The translations under genes were made by a program, and so were the position numbers. Below the pieces are notes generated by a model. That model had not been told where the DNA came from and searched no databases. It saw nothing but the letters and a program-made list of their open reading frames with translations. Of a stretch of 64,000 nt of DNA, positions 18,403-27,115 are shown piece by piece. This DNA is from Alkanindiges illinoisensis (GTDB lineage Bacteria > Pseudomonadota > Gammaproteobacteria > Pseudomonadales > Moraxellaceae). Position 1 is the stretch's first letter. Every line of letters starts with the position of its first letter. The DNA lies in contig NZ_SNTY01000009.1 in NCBI RefSeq assembly GCF_004377485.1, forward strand, positions 23,331-87,330, read 5' to 3'.

Positions 18403-19566
18403 ATGAATCCTAACCCGCTGTATTATACACCTGACCACCTCGCATTTGCCGACACCATCCGTAAGTTTACCGCGCAGGAAATTACCCCTTTTGTCAACGA
18501 ATGGGACGAGGCTGGCACCTTTCCACGCGAGTTGTATAAGAAAGCTGCTGATATTGGCTTGCTAGGGCTGGGTTATCCAGAACCCTATGGCGGCACACCT
18601 GATGTCGATGCATTTTATACAATGCTGGCCTCTATTGAGCTGGCGCAGTGTAGTTCAGGCGGTTTATTGGCGTCCCTACTCTCACACAGCATTGGCGCCC
18701 CACCCATCAAAAATTTCGGCAGTGATGAATTAAAAGCCAGGGTACTGCCACAGATTTTATCCGGTGAAAAAATTTCAGCACTGGCCATTACCGAACCCGG
18801 CGGTGGTTCAGATGTCGCAGCGCTTAAAACCCGCGCCATCCGTGATGGCGACCACTATATTGTGACTGGTGAAAAAACCTTTATTACCTCGGGCATCCGT
18901 GCCGATTATTACACAGTTGCCGTGCGCACTGATCCTGATGCCAAAGGTGCCAATGGAATTTCAATGCTGCTGGTTGAAGGCAACACGCCGGGCCTTTCGA
19001 AATCCCCACTGGATAAAATGGGCTGGTGGGCTTCGGATACGGCTCACCTGCACTTTGATGAGTGCCGCGTTCCCGCAAGTCATCTGATTGGCCCGGAAAA
19101 CATGGGCTTTTTGGTGATTATGCAAAACTTCAATATGGAGCGCTTCTGGCTGGCTGCCTCATCCTATGGTTTTGCCAAAGTCTGCTATGAAGATGCATTG
19201 GCGTGGGCGAAAGATCGCAAAACCTTTGGCAAGCGGCTGGTGGATCATCAGGTGATGCGGCATAAGCTGGTGGATATGGCCACCCAGTTGCAAACCACGC
19301 GTGCGCTCTTGGAGGATACAGCTTGGAAACTGGGCCAGCCTGACCAGCAAGGTTCCGATCTGGTGGCACAAATCTGTATTTTAAAAAATGTGGCAACACG
19401 TGCCATGCAATTTTGTGCAGATGCAGCCGTGCAAACGCTGGGCGGCATGGGCTATATGCGCGGTACACGGGTTGAACGCATTTACCGTGAGGTTAAGGTC
19501 AACATGATTGGTGGCGGTGCAGAGGAAATCATGAAAGATCTGGCTAGTCGTCAATTGGGCTATTGA
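18403..19566 (+). CDS. Acyl-CoA dehydrogenase (long-chain type)
   Basis: The 387-residue form from ATG 18403 fits the family length. The FAD-binding segments ALAITEPGGGSDVAAL and GEKTFITSG are present. The C-terminus reads IGGGAEEIM instead of the YEGT containing the usual catalytic Glu, as in long-chain enzymes that take the Glu from the helix before AWAKDRKTFG (here CYEDA). It oxidises an acyl-CoA to the 2-enoyl form in beta-oxidation. Earlier in-frame starts at 18364 (ATG) and 18316 (TTG) would add residues outside the family domain. Confidence 0.9.
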   Translation: MNPNPLYYTPDHLAFADTIRKFTAQEITPFVNEWDEAGTFPRELYKKAADIGLLGLGYPEPYGGTPDVDAFYTMLASIELAQCSSGGLLASLLSHSIGAPPIKNFGSDELKARVLPQILSGEKISALAITEPGGGSDVAALKTRAIRDGDHYIVTGEKTFITSGIRADYYTVAVRTDPDAKGANGISMLLVEGNTPGLSKSPLDKMGWWASDTAHLHFDECRVPASHLIGPENMGFLVIMQNFNMERFWLAASSYGFAKVCYEDALAWAKDRKTFGKRLVDHQVMRHKLVDMATQLQTTRALLEDTAWKLGQPDQQGSDLVAQICILKNVATRAMQFCADAAVQTLGGMGYMRGTRVERIYREVKVNMIGGGAEEIMKDLASRQLGY

Positions 19567-19634
19567 TTTTAGGCACACAGCCATTTGGTCTGACTGTGAG
19601 TCAAAGCGTTTGTATCTATCAGGGTATTATGGTT

Positions 19635-19643
19635 TGCTATAAT
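19635..19643 (+). promoter_or_regulatory. Extended -10 promoter of the Holliday-resolvase-like gene
   Basis: TGCTATAAT is a perfect extended -10 element 27 bases upstream of the ATG at 19670; no strong -35 is needed for this class. Confidence 0.55.
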
Positions 19644-19669
19644 GCCCTTTTTATTTCATTTAGGTATTT

Positions 19670-20251
19670 ATGGCGATTGCAGTAGCGATTTTCATGGGTA
19701 TTGTCATTGGTGGCCTGCTCACCTATTTTATGCTGTCCAATAGTCGCAATACCAGTGTAGTCACCGAATATGAGCAAAAAATCCAGCAGCTCCAGCTAAG
19801 CCATCAACAAGAAATCCAGCGTGCGGTTAAAAAAAGCCTGAACACCAGCCGCGCAACCATTAAAGGCCGCATCGCCGAGCAATTTGCTCCATTGCTGCCT
19901 GACTTTGAATACCTGCCTTCTGATGCCAAGTTTCTGGGTGATCCGGTGGATTACGTGATTTTTGATGGCTATACCGACTGGCGTGACGGTAACTTGCCCA
20001 GCGACGCCATTGAAGTCATTTTAATGGACATAAAAAGTGGAGAGGCACGCTTAAGTCAGGGCCAGCTTGCCATTGCTGAAGCGATTAAACAGGGTCGGGT
20101 TCGTTTTGAAACCTTGCGAATTAATCCGTCTGAGCCTGATCTGTCCAGTGATGGAATGGAGTCAGGTTTTTCAGTTCAGCAATTTAATGATCCTGATGAA
20201 GAGGCTGATAATTACTTTGATTATACGGCTGATAAAACCATGCAAAAATAA
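19670..20251 (+). CDS. Membrane-anchored Holliday-junction-resolvase-like (Endonuc_Holl) protein
   Basis: The 193-residue protein starts with one hydrophobic helix (about 2-23), then a Gln-rich coiled coil (30-65) and a nuclease-like domain with LGDPVDYVIFDG and VILMDIKSGEARLS, the signature of the Holliday-junction-resolvase-related family. The D/D-K pattern resembles restriction-endonuclease-type active sites. The acidic C-terminal tail is probably disordered. A nuclease sitting on the inner membrane is unusual for this fold; function in the family is not established. Confidence 0.75.
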   Translation: MAIAVAIFMGIVIGGLLTYFMLSNSRNTSVVTEYEQKIQQLQLSHQQEIQRAVKKSLNTSRATIKGRIAEQFAPLLPDFEYLPSDAKFLGDPVDYVIFDGYTDWRDGNLPSDAIEVILMDIKSGEARLSQGQLAIAEAIKQGRVRFETLRINPSEPDLSSDGMESGFSVQQFNDPDEEADNYFDYTADKTMQK

Positions 20252-20336
20252 ATCTGCAAGTTGACCGACAAATGCTGAAGTAATCGGATGGAAGTCGGGT
20301 TAACGTCAAATCTTCAAATGTTACAAATCACCATCA

Positions 20337-20750
20337 CTACCACTCCGAAACACCACTGTCATTTTTATGCATATAATCCGGTATTTGCGCGTCTTCCCGA
20401 AATTTCTCGCCTTTAAATACATTAATGATTTCTATGGTGCCCTGAATCTGTGAGTTAAAGTTTTCCAGCTCAGCAGCAGGTATCCATAACTCTTGACAAA
20501 AAGAATCGCCAACCACTTTGACTTCAAATTGGCTTAAATAGGCATCCGGCATTTTAAAGCGAGTTACATAGCCTATATAACCACCACCTTGATCCTGCGT
20601 GTTCCACTCTTTGGCAATTTTTTCAGCATATTGCTGTGTTAATACCGGATAAAAAATAGGTTGCCAATATAATCTGGGCGGAAATTTTTTAAAGCCGCTT
20701 TCTTTAATTAATTGATATTCAAATAACCCAACTGGTCTGTATAAGTACAT
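20337..20750 (-). CDS. Conserved hypothetical protein
   Basis: This 137-residue soluble protein has a recognisable conserved core: LYRPVG, PPRLYWQPIFYPV, YAEKIAKEWN and GYIGYVTRF. I recall similar proteins given the uninformative label ADP-ribosylation/crystallin J1, without support for a function. It lies 14 bases downstream of the histidine-phosphatase gene and is probably co-transcribed with it. Confidence 0.65.
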   Translation of the reverse strand: MYLYRPVGLFEYQLIKESGFKKFPPRLYWQPIFYPVLTQQYAEKIAKEWNTQDQGGGYIGYVTRFKMPDAYLSQFEVKVVGDSFCQELWIPAAELENFNSQIQGTIEIINVFKGEKFREDAQIPDYMHKNDSGVSEW

Positions 20751-20764
20751 TTTTATGGCCTACC

Positions 20765-21517
20765 TTAAATATTTTGAACTTTAAACTGATAATGCTGACC
20801 GCGCCAGATCCAGTTCACACGACTACTTTCAAAGCTATCCCCGTCAAACCATAAAAACGCGCCTTCCATCATGTCAGGCCAGTCCTTGCGCTCAATCGTG
20901 GTTTGACCTGCCATCACCGCAAACAGGGCTGCCAGAATAGTGTCATGGCTTACCGCCAGCAATAAATGATTGTCCTGTTTGGGCAAATGATCAAACAGCA
21001 GGCGCAAGATATCCTGCGCGCCCTGCACTGGAATTTTCATACCGGGTAATTGATTGCTCAAAAAACAGTTTATAAATTTTAATGCCCCATACTGCTTGAA
21101 ACGTGGCCCGGCCTGTGCAATATCTACGACAAAACTACCCGGCTCTACCAACAGGTTATGCTGGTTAATGTTTAACAGGGAAGTTTCTGACTGCTGCTGC
21201 GGATTAAGCGGGATTTCGATAGCAGCTTGCGCCCCTTTTAACATCTCGCTTGCGGTATCAACACAGCGCGGAATGGGACTGCTCAGACAGGATGCAATTT
21301 GCAAATCGGTATTTGCTGATAGCCATTGACCCCACTCAAAAGCCAGATCACGGCCAAGTGACGTTAATGGCAGTTGATAGCTGGCAAAACCGTTGCTGTC
21401 AGCAGGCTCACGAATGGAATGACGTGTAAGCAATACCAAGGGCTGATTACCTTTTGGCAGCAGCTCAATGGCCTTAAACATGGAAGCAGGCAAATGTTGG
21501 GTTAAAGCACTGGTCAC
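20765..21517 (-). CDS. Histidine phosphatase superfamily protein
   Basis: The 250-residue product has the phosphohistidine motif as TRHSIREP near residue 32 and a late SHDTILAALF segment, giving the RH...HD pair of acid-phosphatase-like members. The usual RHG is RHS here. LSSPIPRCVDTA supplies the second Arg. Substrate unknown. No signal peptide, so it is cytoplasmic. Confidence 0.78.
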   Translation of the reverse strand: MTSALTQHLPASMFKAIELLPKGNQPLVLLTRHSIREPADSNGFASYQLPLTSLGRDLAFEWGQWLSANTDLQIASCLSSPIPRCVDTASEMLKGAQAAIEIPLNPQQQSETSLLNINQHNLLVEPGSFVVDIAQAGPRFKQYGALKFINCFLSNQLPGMKIPVQGAQDILRLLFDHLPKQDNHLLLAVSHDTILAALFAVMAGQTTIERKDWPDMMEGAFLWFDGDSFESSRVNWIWRGQHYQFKVQNI

Positions 21518-21579
21518 GTCATTTTTAAATCAGGCAAACTGGTCACTGACTATATCACGAGTCATGCACAAAATTGGGT

Positions 21580-22530
21580 CTATGTCAGCGCTTTTAGGGT
21601 TTCCTGAGCGACTTGTAAAGCAGAGGGTAGGAAATCATTTTGCCGCACTGCCATAAAATGCCCGTTTAGCAAATCATGGCGCTGGTTATAGGCAAATGGC
21701 CGTCCCTGCAAGTCATACACGCCGCCGCCAATGGCCTCCAGCAAGCCTTGCCCTGCCGCAGTATCCCACTCGCTGGTCGGGTGAAAACGCGGGTACACAT
21801 CAATTTCACCCTCGAGCATCAGACAAAACTTGTAAGCACTGCCAGCATTTTTGCAGTCAAAGGTTTGCTGGCGGTCATGCAATACCTGCTTAAACTGCTG
21901 ATACACTTTCCATTCACTACGACGACTAATTGCAATCTGCCAACTGCTTAAATTAACAGGTTTTGGTTGAATTTCCTGCCACAGCAAACTATCCCCTGCC
22001 TCATCAATCCGGTAGAGCGGCTGGTTTTTGCGCGTTAAATATATGCGCTTTAAAGTTGGAATACCAATAATGGCCAGCTGCACCACGCCGTGATGGATCA
22101 GCGCAATATTGACAGTAAATTCACCCGTTTGATTAATAAACTCACGCGTGCCGTCCAGTGGATCAACCAGCCAGAATTCATGCCAGTCAAAGCGCAGCTT
22201 ATAGTCTGATGATTCTTCCGATAGTACCGGAATCAGTGGATTAATCTTTTTTAAACCCTGTTCAATCAGGTGATGCGCCGCCATGTCTGCTTCCGTGACT
22301 GGTGACTTATCGGCCTTATTGGAAATCTGCAATACTTGGTTTTGCTGGTAATCCTGATAAAATTCACACAACAGATGATTGACGTTTTTTACCAGTTCTA
22401 CCAGCAACTGAATAGACTGATCCGCCTTTAAAACCGCTGGACTTTCAACTATTGATTCTGCAACTGTTGCACTTTCAACCGCTGCATCATTAATCGGCAT
22501 CTCATCCGGCATGGGTTTATCTTCAATCAT
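21580..22530 (-). CDS. cysQ: 3'(2'),5'-bisphosphate nucleotidase CysQ
   Basis: This inositol-monophosphatase-fold enzyme has the metal motifs SPVTEADMAAH, EESSDY, WLVDPLDGTREF and EWDTAAGQGLLEA. It would hydrolyse PAP to AMP, relieving inhibition of sulfate assimilation. At 316 residues it is longer than usual because of a polar Glu/Val-rich extension of about 35 residues, so the true start may be further in. Only 24 bases separate its start from the divergent nucleotidase gene. Confidence 0.88.
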   Translation of the reverse strand: MIEDKPMPDEMPINDAAVESATVAESIVESPAVLKADQSIQLLVELVKNVNHLLCEFYQDYQQNQVLQISNKADKSPVTEADMAAHHLIEQGLKKINPLIPVLSEESSDYKLRFDWHEFWLVDPLDGTREFINQTGEFTVNIALIHHGVVQLAIIGIPTLKRIYLTRKNQPLYRIDEAGDSLLWQEIQPKPVNLSSWQIAISRRSEWKVYQQFKQVLHDRQQTFDCKNAGSAYKFCLMLEGEIDVYPRFHPTSEWDTAAGQGLLEAIGGGVYDLQGRPFAYNQRHDLLNGHFMAVRQNDFLPSALQVAQETLKALT

Positions 22531-22554
22531 TTTTCACTTCATTATTTACAGGAA

Positions 22555-23241
22555 ATGGTTTTGAACATTAACTGGCAAGCAATTGATCTCGTCATGTTTG
22601 ACATGGACGGAACCCTACTTGATCTGGCGTTTGATAATCTGTTCTGGCAACAGGCGGTGCCACAGGCATGGGCAGCCTTGCATCAGCATCCTTTCGATCA
22701 TGCATTGGAATTGCTCAAGCCACAATTCAAGGCACAGGAAGGCACGCTAAACTGGTATTCCCTGCCTTACTGGAGCAATGCGCTGAACCTTGATCTAACC
22801 ACGCTGAAAATTCAATATCAAGATCATATTTGTCTGCGCCCGCATGCCTTGCAGTTGCTGCATGACCTTAAAATGGCCAATAAAAAGCTGTGGCTGGTAA
22901 CCAATGCACATCCGATTGTCCTCAACGTTAAAATGCAAAAAACCGGAATTGCCCACTGGTTTGATCATCTGATCTCAAGCCATGACCTGGGTTTTGCCAA
23001 GGAACAGGAATTATTCTGGCATAAGCTGGCTGCCCAGTATCCTTTTGATAAGAAAAGAACAATTTTTGTGGATGACAGTGAACCTGTCTTACAGGCTGCG
23101 CAACACTATGGCATTCAACATGTTTATGGCATTGTGCAACCAGATAGTAAATTACCGGCACGTCAGCAGTTGAAATTTCCAGCAATAGACCAATTAAATG
23201 AACTAAGCAGCAGCTTATTATCCATTCAGGTTGAGGAATGA
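22555..23241 (+). CDS. yrfG: HAD-family GMP/IMP nucleotidase (YrfG-like)
   Basis: The 228-residue HAD hydrolase has motif I FDMDGTLLDL, motif II WLVTNAHP, and motif III/IV FVDDSEPVL. The N-terminus closely follows YrfG, a 5'-nucleotidase for GMP and IMP. ACAGGAA lies before the ATG. hslR follows within about 25 bases, the order yrfG-hslR known from enterobacteria. Confidence 0.87.
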   Translation: MVLNINWQAIDLVMFDMDGTLLDLAFDNLFWQQAVPQAWAALHQHPFDHALELLKPQFKAQEGTLNWYSLPYWSNALNLDLTTLKIQYQDHICLRPHALQLLHDLKMANKKLWLVTNAHPIVLNVKMQKTGIAHWFDHLISSHDLGFAKEQELFWHKLAAQYPFDKKRTIFVDDSEPVLQAAQHYGIQHVYGIVQPDSKLPARQQLKFPAIDQLNELSSSLLSIQVEE

Positions 23242-23265
23242 TTGACCCCTAACAGGTCTAATGGA

Positions 23266-23739
23266 ATGTTAATGAAAAAAAACCAAACGCTGGACACTCA
23301 GCGCTCAGATGCTCAATTATCCCCGAACGCGCTGCAAACTATGCGCATTGACAAATGGCTGTGGGCAGCCCGTTTTTTCAAGACCCGCAGCATGGCCAAG
23401 GAAGCTATTGAAGGCGGCAAAGTGCATTATGACGGTGACCGCGTCAAGGTCAGTAAAGAAGTTCGCATTGGCATGGAGCTAACCATTCGGCAGGGATTCG
23501 ATGAGAAAACTGTGGTGATCAAGGCCTTGTCGGAAGTGCGCGGCGGTGCACCTCAGGCACAGCTTTTATACGAAGAAACGCCACATAGTATTACCAAGCG
23601 CGAGTTTTATAGCAGTCAGCGCAAACTGGCCAATCTGGCACGTCCAGACCATCGACCCAGCAAGCGTGACCGTCGTCAAATTAATCATTTTAAGCAAGAA
23701 AATTCAATCACTTATAGTACTGATGATGAAGGTTATTAA
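23266..23739 (+). CDS. hslR: Heat shock protein 15, S4-domain RNA-binding protein
   Basis: The S4 RNA-binding motif MRIDKWLWAARFFKTRSMAKEAI starts near residue 28 and is followed by the GKVHYDGDRVK loop; a basic tail follows. Hsp15 recycles free 50S subunits carrying nascent chains. Start is 23266 or 23272 (both ATG with plausible sites); the TTG at 23242 is less likely. Co-directional with yrfG. Confidence 0.9.
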   Translation: MLMKKNQTLDTQRSDAQLSPNALQTMRIDKWLWAARFFKTRSMAKEAIEGGKVHYDGDRVKVSKEVRIGMELTIRQGFDEKTVVIKALSEVRGGAPQAQLLYEETPHSITKREFYSSQRKLANLARPDHRPSKRDRRQINHFKQENSITYSTDDEGY

Positions 23740-23752
23740 TCGCCTTTAATCC

Positions 23753-23773
23753 ACGACAAGCTATGTCGTTTTA
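23753..23773 (+). terminator. Weak terminator-like hairpin after hslR
   Basis: ACGACA-agcta-TGTCGT followed by TTTA; the stem is only six pairs, so this is tentative. Confidence 0.4.
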
Positions 23774-23919
23774 CTTGGTTTTCCCCTATTCACCCACTCT
23801 GTTTTTTGGCATGATGTGCTTGCCCAAGTTGCAAATCAGATATAGTCGACCCAAGGCATCCACTTTAGTTTTGAAAGCAATCAGCGTATAAACGCGATAC
23901 AGTTAATGAGGTTTATGAG

Positions 23920-24975
23920 ATGGATGAGAATAAAAGCAAGGCATTAAGTGCAGCTTTAAGTCAAATTGAAAAACAATTCGGTAAGAATACCGTCATGCGC
24001 TTGGGCGACAACACCGTACAAGCCATTGAGGCCGTATCGACTGGCTCTTTGAGTCTGGATATTGCGCTCGGTATTGGCGGTCTGCCAAAAGGCCGTATTA
24101 TCGAAATCTATGGCCCGGAATCTTCCGGTAAAACCACCATGACTCTGCAAGTGATTGCAGAGTGTCAAAAAGCTGGTGGTACGGCAGCTTTTATCGATGC
24201 TGAGCATGCGCTTGATCCGCAATATGCACGCAAGCTGGGCGTTGATATTGATAACTTGCTGGTATCACAGCCAGACCATGGTGAACAGGCACTGGAAATT
24301 GCCGACATGCTGGTGCGCTCTGGTGCGGTTGACCTGATTGTGGTGGATTCTGTTGCTGCCCTTACTCCTAAAGCTGAAATTGAAGGCGAAATGGGTGACT
24401 CGCACATGGGTCTGCAAGCCCGTTTGATGAGTCAGGCACTGCGTAAAATTACCGGTAATGCCAAGCGTTCCAACTGCATGGTGATTTTCATTAACCAGAT
24501 TCGTATGAAAATTGGTGTCATGTTCGGTAGCCCGGAAACCACTACTGGTGGTAATGCCCTAAAATTCTATGCATCCGTACGTCTTGATATTCGCCGGATT
24601 GGCGCCGTGAAGGAAGGTGATGAAATCACTGGTTCTGAAACTCGCGTTAAAGTGGTGAAAAACAAAATGGCTCCGCCGTTCCGTGAAGCACTGTTCCAGA
24701 TCATGTATGGCAAAGGCACCAACCGTCTGGGTGAGCTGGTCGACCTTGCGGCCAATCAGGAAATCGTGCAGAAATCCGGTGCCTGGTATGCCTATAAGGG
24801 TGCCAAGATTGGTCAGGGTAAAAATAACGTGATTCGTTATTTTGAAGAAAACCCGGCCATTGCTGCCGAAATTGATGCACAGGTTCGTGATCAATTGCTG
24901 GTTAAGGTTGATCCGGCCAAGCTACAGGAAGACGATGATGAGCGTGAACCAAGTCTGGCTGAACTGGACTTGTAA
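23920..24975 (+). CDS. recA: Recombinase RecA
   Basis: The 351-residue RecA has Walker A GPESSGKT near 65-72, the VDSVAALTP Walker B, the loop 2 region and an acidic tail. It drives strand exchange in homologous recombination. GAGG precedes the start. I see no obvious LexA-type palindrome (CTGT-n8-ACAG) upstream, which fits Moraxellaceae lacking a classical LexA. recX follows after a terminator hairpin. Confidence 0.98.
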   Translation: MDENKSKALSAALSQIEKQFGKNTVMRLGDNTVQAIEAVSTGSLSLDIALGIGGLPKGRIIEIYGPESSGKTTMTLQVIAECQKAGGTAAFIDAEHALDPQYARKLGVDIDNLLVSQPDHGEQALEIADMLVRSGAVDLIVVDSVAALTPKAEIEGEMGDSHMGLQARLMSQALRKITGNAKRSNCMVIFINQIRMKIGVMFGSPETTTGGNALKFYASVRLDIRRIGAVKEGDEITGSETRVKVVKNKMAPPFREALFQIMYGKGTNRLGELVDLAANQEIVQKSGAWYAYKGAKIGQGKNNVIRYFEENPAIAAEIDAQVRDQLLVKVDPAKLQEDDDEREPSLAELDL

Positions 24976-25017
24976 AACGCCCTGCCTTAACAGGTATGAT
25001 TTTCTGACTGTTTAGAC

Positions 25018-25058
25018 AAACGCCTTTATGGTTAACCCTGTAAAGGCGTTTTGTTTTT
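25018..25058 (+). terminator. Terminator/attenuator between recA and recX
   Basis: AACGCCTTTA (25019-25028) and TAAAGGCGTT (25041-25050) pair perfectly and are followed by TTGTTTTT. Partial readthrough would lower recX relative to recA, as in other bacteria. Confidence 0.8.
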
Positions 25059-25104
25059 AGGCTATTGGTGAATCAGATAAATTCTTTCTCATACTGGTAC
25101 GAGC

Positions 25105-25602
25105 ATGAAAAATTTTCAGAAAAATAGTGATCTGCCCAAACCGGCAGGCAGCTTAAAAGGCCAGCGCTTGCGCAGTACTGCCTTTGCCTTGCTGGCCAAA
25201 CGTGAGCACTCCAAGCAGGAACTTAAAAGCAAATTGCTTCTTTACGGTGCCAGCCCTGAAGAGCTTGAGCCATTGCTGGCAGAACTCACAGGGAATGATT
25301 ATCAAAGTGATGAACGCATGGCTGGCATGCTGGTGCGCGCTAACATGCGTAAAGGCCGTGGCCCGGCCCGTATCCAGCAGGAGTTAAAAAAGCATCATAT
25401 TGAGGCCGAGCTGGCTGAGGAAGATATTGAGCAGGTGAACTGGCTGCAACAGGCTATGGAACTGCGCATGCGTAAATTTGGTGAAGAACTGCCTACCGAG
25501 CAAAAGGAAAAGGTACGTCAGGTACGTTTTTTACAGTATCGTGGTTTTAATCTGGATATCTGTTTTAAGGCCATTACCAAAAATAGTCTGGATGATGAGT
25601 AA
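25105..25602 (+). CDS. recX: Regulatory protein RecX
   Basis: This 165-residue all-helical protein has three RecX repeats: ALLAKREHSKQELKSKL, the DYQSDERMA / RKGRGPARIQQEL repeat and the VRFLQYRGFNLD end. RecX caps and inhibits RecA filaments. It lies 130 bases after recA, beyond a hairpin. Confidence 0.93.
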   Translation: MKNFQKNSDLPKPAGSLKGQRLRSTAFALLAKREHSKQELKSKLLLYGASPEELEPLLAELTGNDYQSDERMAGMLVRANMRKGRGPARIQQELKKHHIEAELAEEDIEQVNWLQQAMELRMRKFGEELPTEQKEKVRQVRFLQYRGFNLDICFKAITKNSLDDE

Positions 25603-25676
25603 AGAACTGGCGTAATTTCAGGCAAGGAAAAAAGGCTGATTTTTGGCTTTTATGGTTTATTAGTTTTTATCAATAT

Positions 25677-25792
<116 letters not shown>

Positions 25793-25801
25793 GCAAGGGC
25801 A

Positions 25802-25829
25802 AGTATAGTGATTATTTAAGCTAATGCAA
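25802..25829 (-). promoter_or_regulatory. Sigma-70 promoter of ffs
   Basis: On the minus strand TTGCAT (25824-25829) is separated by 16 bases from TATACT (25802-25807). The predicted start falls near 25795, at the 5' end of the RNA stem. Confidence 0.65.
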
Positions 25830-26060
25830 GACCGCAGCCGTTCAAAACTTGTGCATCTGATTAATTTTGCTTTGTTTTCCTTGGAATACAATAAATAATT
25901 CAAATGATTTATACATGATTAAATCAATCAGCAAGGTATTAATTTTAAAATCAGCTAATTATAGTGAGTCAATTATTTTATAATTTTCATCCCTTAGCTT
26001 TCTCATTATTGGGGTGGCTTTCTCAGCATTAAAATAATAAAACCCGGGCTTTAATGATGT

Positions 26061-26093
26061 ATAAAGCCACATTTAAATAAAAGTGGCTTTATA
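26061..26093. terminator. Bidirectional terminator-like hairpin after the Asn/Gln-rich gene
   Basis: ATAAAGCCAC (26061-26070) and GTGGCTTTAT (26083-26092) pair perfectly across a 12-base AT loop; short T-rich tail on the minus strand. Confidence 0.55.
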
Positions 26094-26135
26094 GTTAAAA
26101 ATGATCATGAATTAATACTTAAAAAGAATCAATAC

Positions 26136-26627
26136 TTAGCCATCAGACTGGGTGCTAGGATCTTCCTGAATGGTGCTTTGTGGCTGATTTGGCTGAGTCT
26201 GATTGGATTGATAGGACTGATTTAACGGTTTTTTCTCGCTATTCTGGTCTTGCCAGTTCATTTGCCCGGTTTGGCTACCTTGCTGGTTCATCTGATTATT
26301 CTGGTCTTTTTGGTTTTGTTGATTCATTTGGCTGTTTTGACCAGTCTGGTTGTTCTGGTTCATTGAATTGTGTTGGTTATGCTGATTTATCTGGTCACTT
26401 TGCTGGTTTTGTTGATTTTGGCTCTGATTATTATTGGGTGTCTGCTGGTTATATTGACTTTGCTGATTCATATCAGACTGGTTTTGTTGAGCCTGATTAT
26501 TCATGCCAGACTGATTATTCATACCGGCCTGGTTTTGCTGATTTTGCTGGGTTCCCTGACGCTCGCCATATCCTTGCGCGTTGTTGCCCATGTTGTTGGC
26601 CATACTATTATTAGACTGATTACTCAT
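26136..26627 (-). CDS. Low-complexity Asn/Gln-rich (prion-like) protein
   Basis: This 163-residue protein is built almost wholly from Asn, Gln, Ser, Met and Gly, with repeated units such as NNQ, QQNQ and MNQQ and no hydrophobic core, signal peptide or known domain. AAGGTAGG lies seven bases before the ATG and a terminator-like hairpin follows, which supports a real gene. Composition is that of prion-like or self-assembling disordered proteins. Function cannot be assigned. Opposite-strand frames in the same stretch are artefacts of the CTG/GTT-rich complement. Confidence 0.7.
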   Translation of the reverse strand: MSNQSNNSMANNMGNNAQGYGERQGTQQNQQNQAGMNNQSGMNNQAQQNQSDMNQQSQYNQQTPNNNQSQNQQNQQSDQINQHNQHNSMNQNNQTGQNSQMNQQNQKDQNNQMNQQGSQTGQMNWQDQNSEKKPLNQSYQSNQTQPNQPQSTIQEDPSTQSDG

Positions 26628-27115
26628 AGTGCACCTACCTTGACGATTAATGACTACCGGAAATTCGGCATATTCAACATAGCCGTAATACTCAAGTTAC
26701 GATGTTTTAAAAGCATCAGGTTTAATAGCATTAATGCTGCTTTGGGTGAATATAAGTAAGCGAAGTAATTTTTTATAGAAAACGTAACTTTTTATTTATT
26801 AAAATTTTCTCATTAATTGAAGTAAAAACATCTAGTTATTTAAATTCTCATTTTTAGGACAGAAAATGGTCTTTATAATTAATTCAAAATTCAATTTCTC
26901 TTATTCTAAAATGGTTTAATACCTGTTATTCAGAACAATTTTAAGATTCAATGCGCACAAATACCTAATTTTTAATAAAATTCATGCTAACTGATTAATT
27001 TAAACTTATTTAGCTACTTATGACGTTTTTTCTAGGCTAACATTCAATTAGATTGCACAATTACCTAATGGCTATTTCATCAATCCCTATTGAGCCAGCC
27101 ATACTGGAGAATTTT
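26628..27115. other. AT-rich intergenic region
   Basis: Almost 490 AT-rich bases between the divergent Asn/Gln-rich gene and the MBL gene. A 12-base palindrome AGCATTAATGCT (26727-26738) lies 100 bases upstream of the Asn/Gln-rich gene and could be a regulator site. No gene seen. Confidence 0.4.

Noticed and set aside
23740..23919. LexA/SOS box before recA
   Set aside because: No CTGT-n8-ACAG palindrome could be found in the upstream region.
26180..26759. Two plus-strand frames opposite the Asn/Gln-rich gene
   Set aside because: They are complements of CAA/AAC-rich coding sequence and have odd Leu/Phe/Tyr compositions with no start signals.
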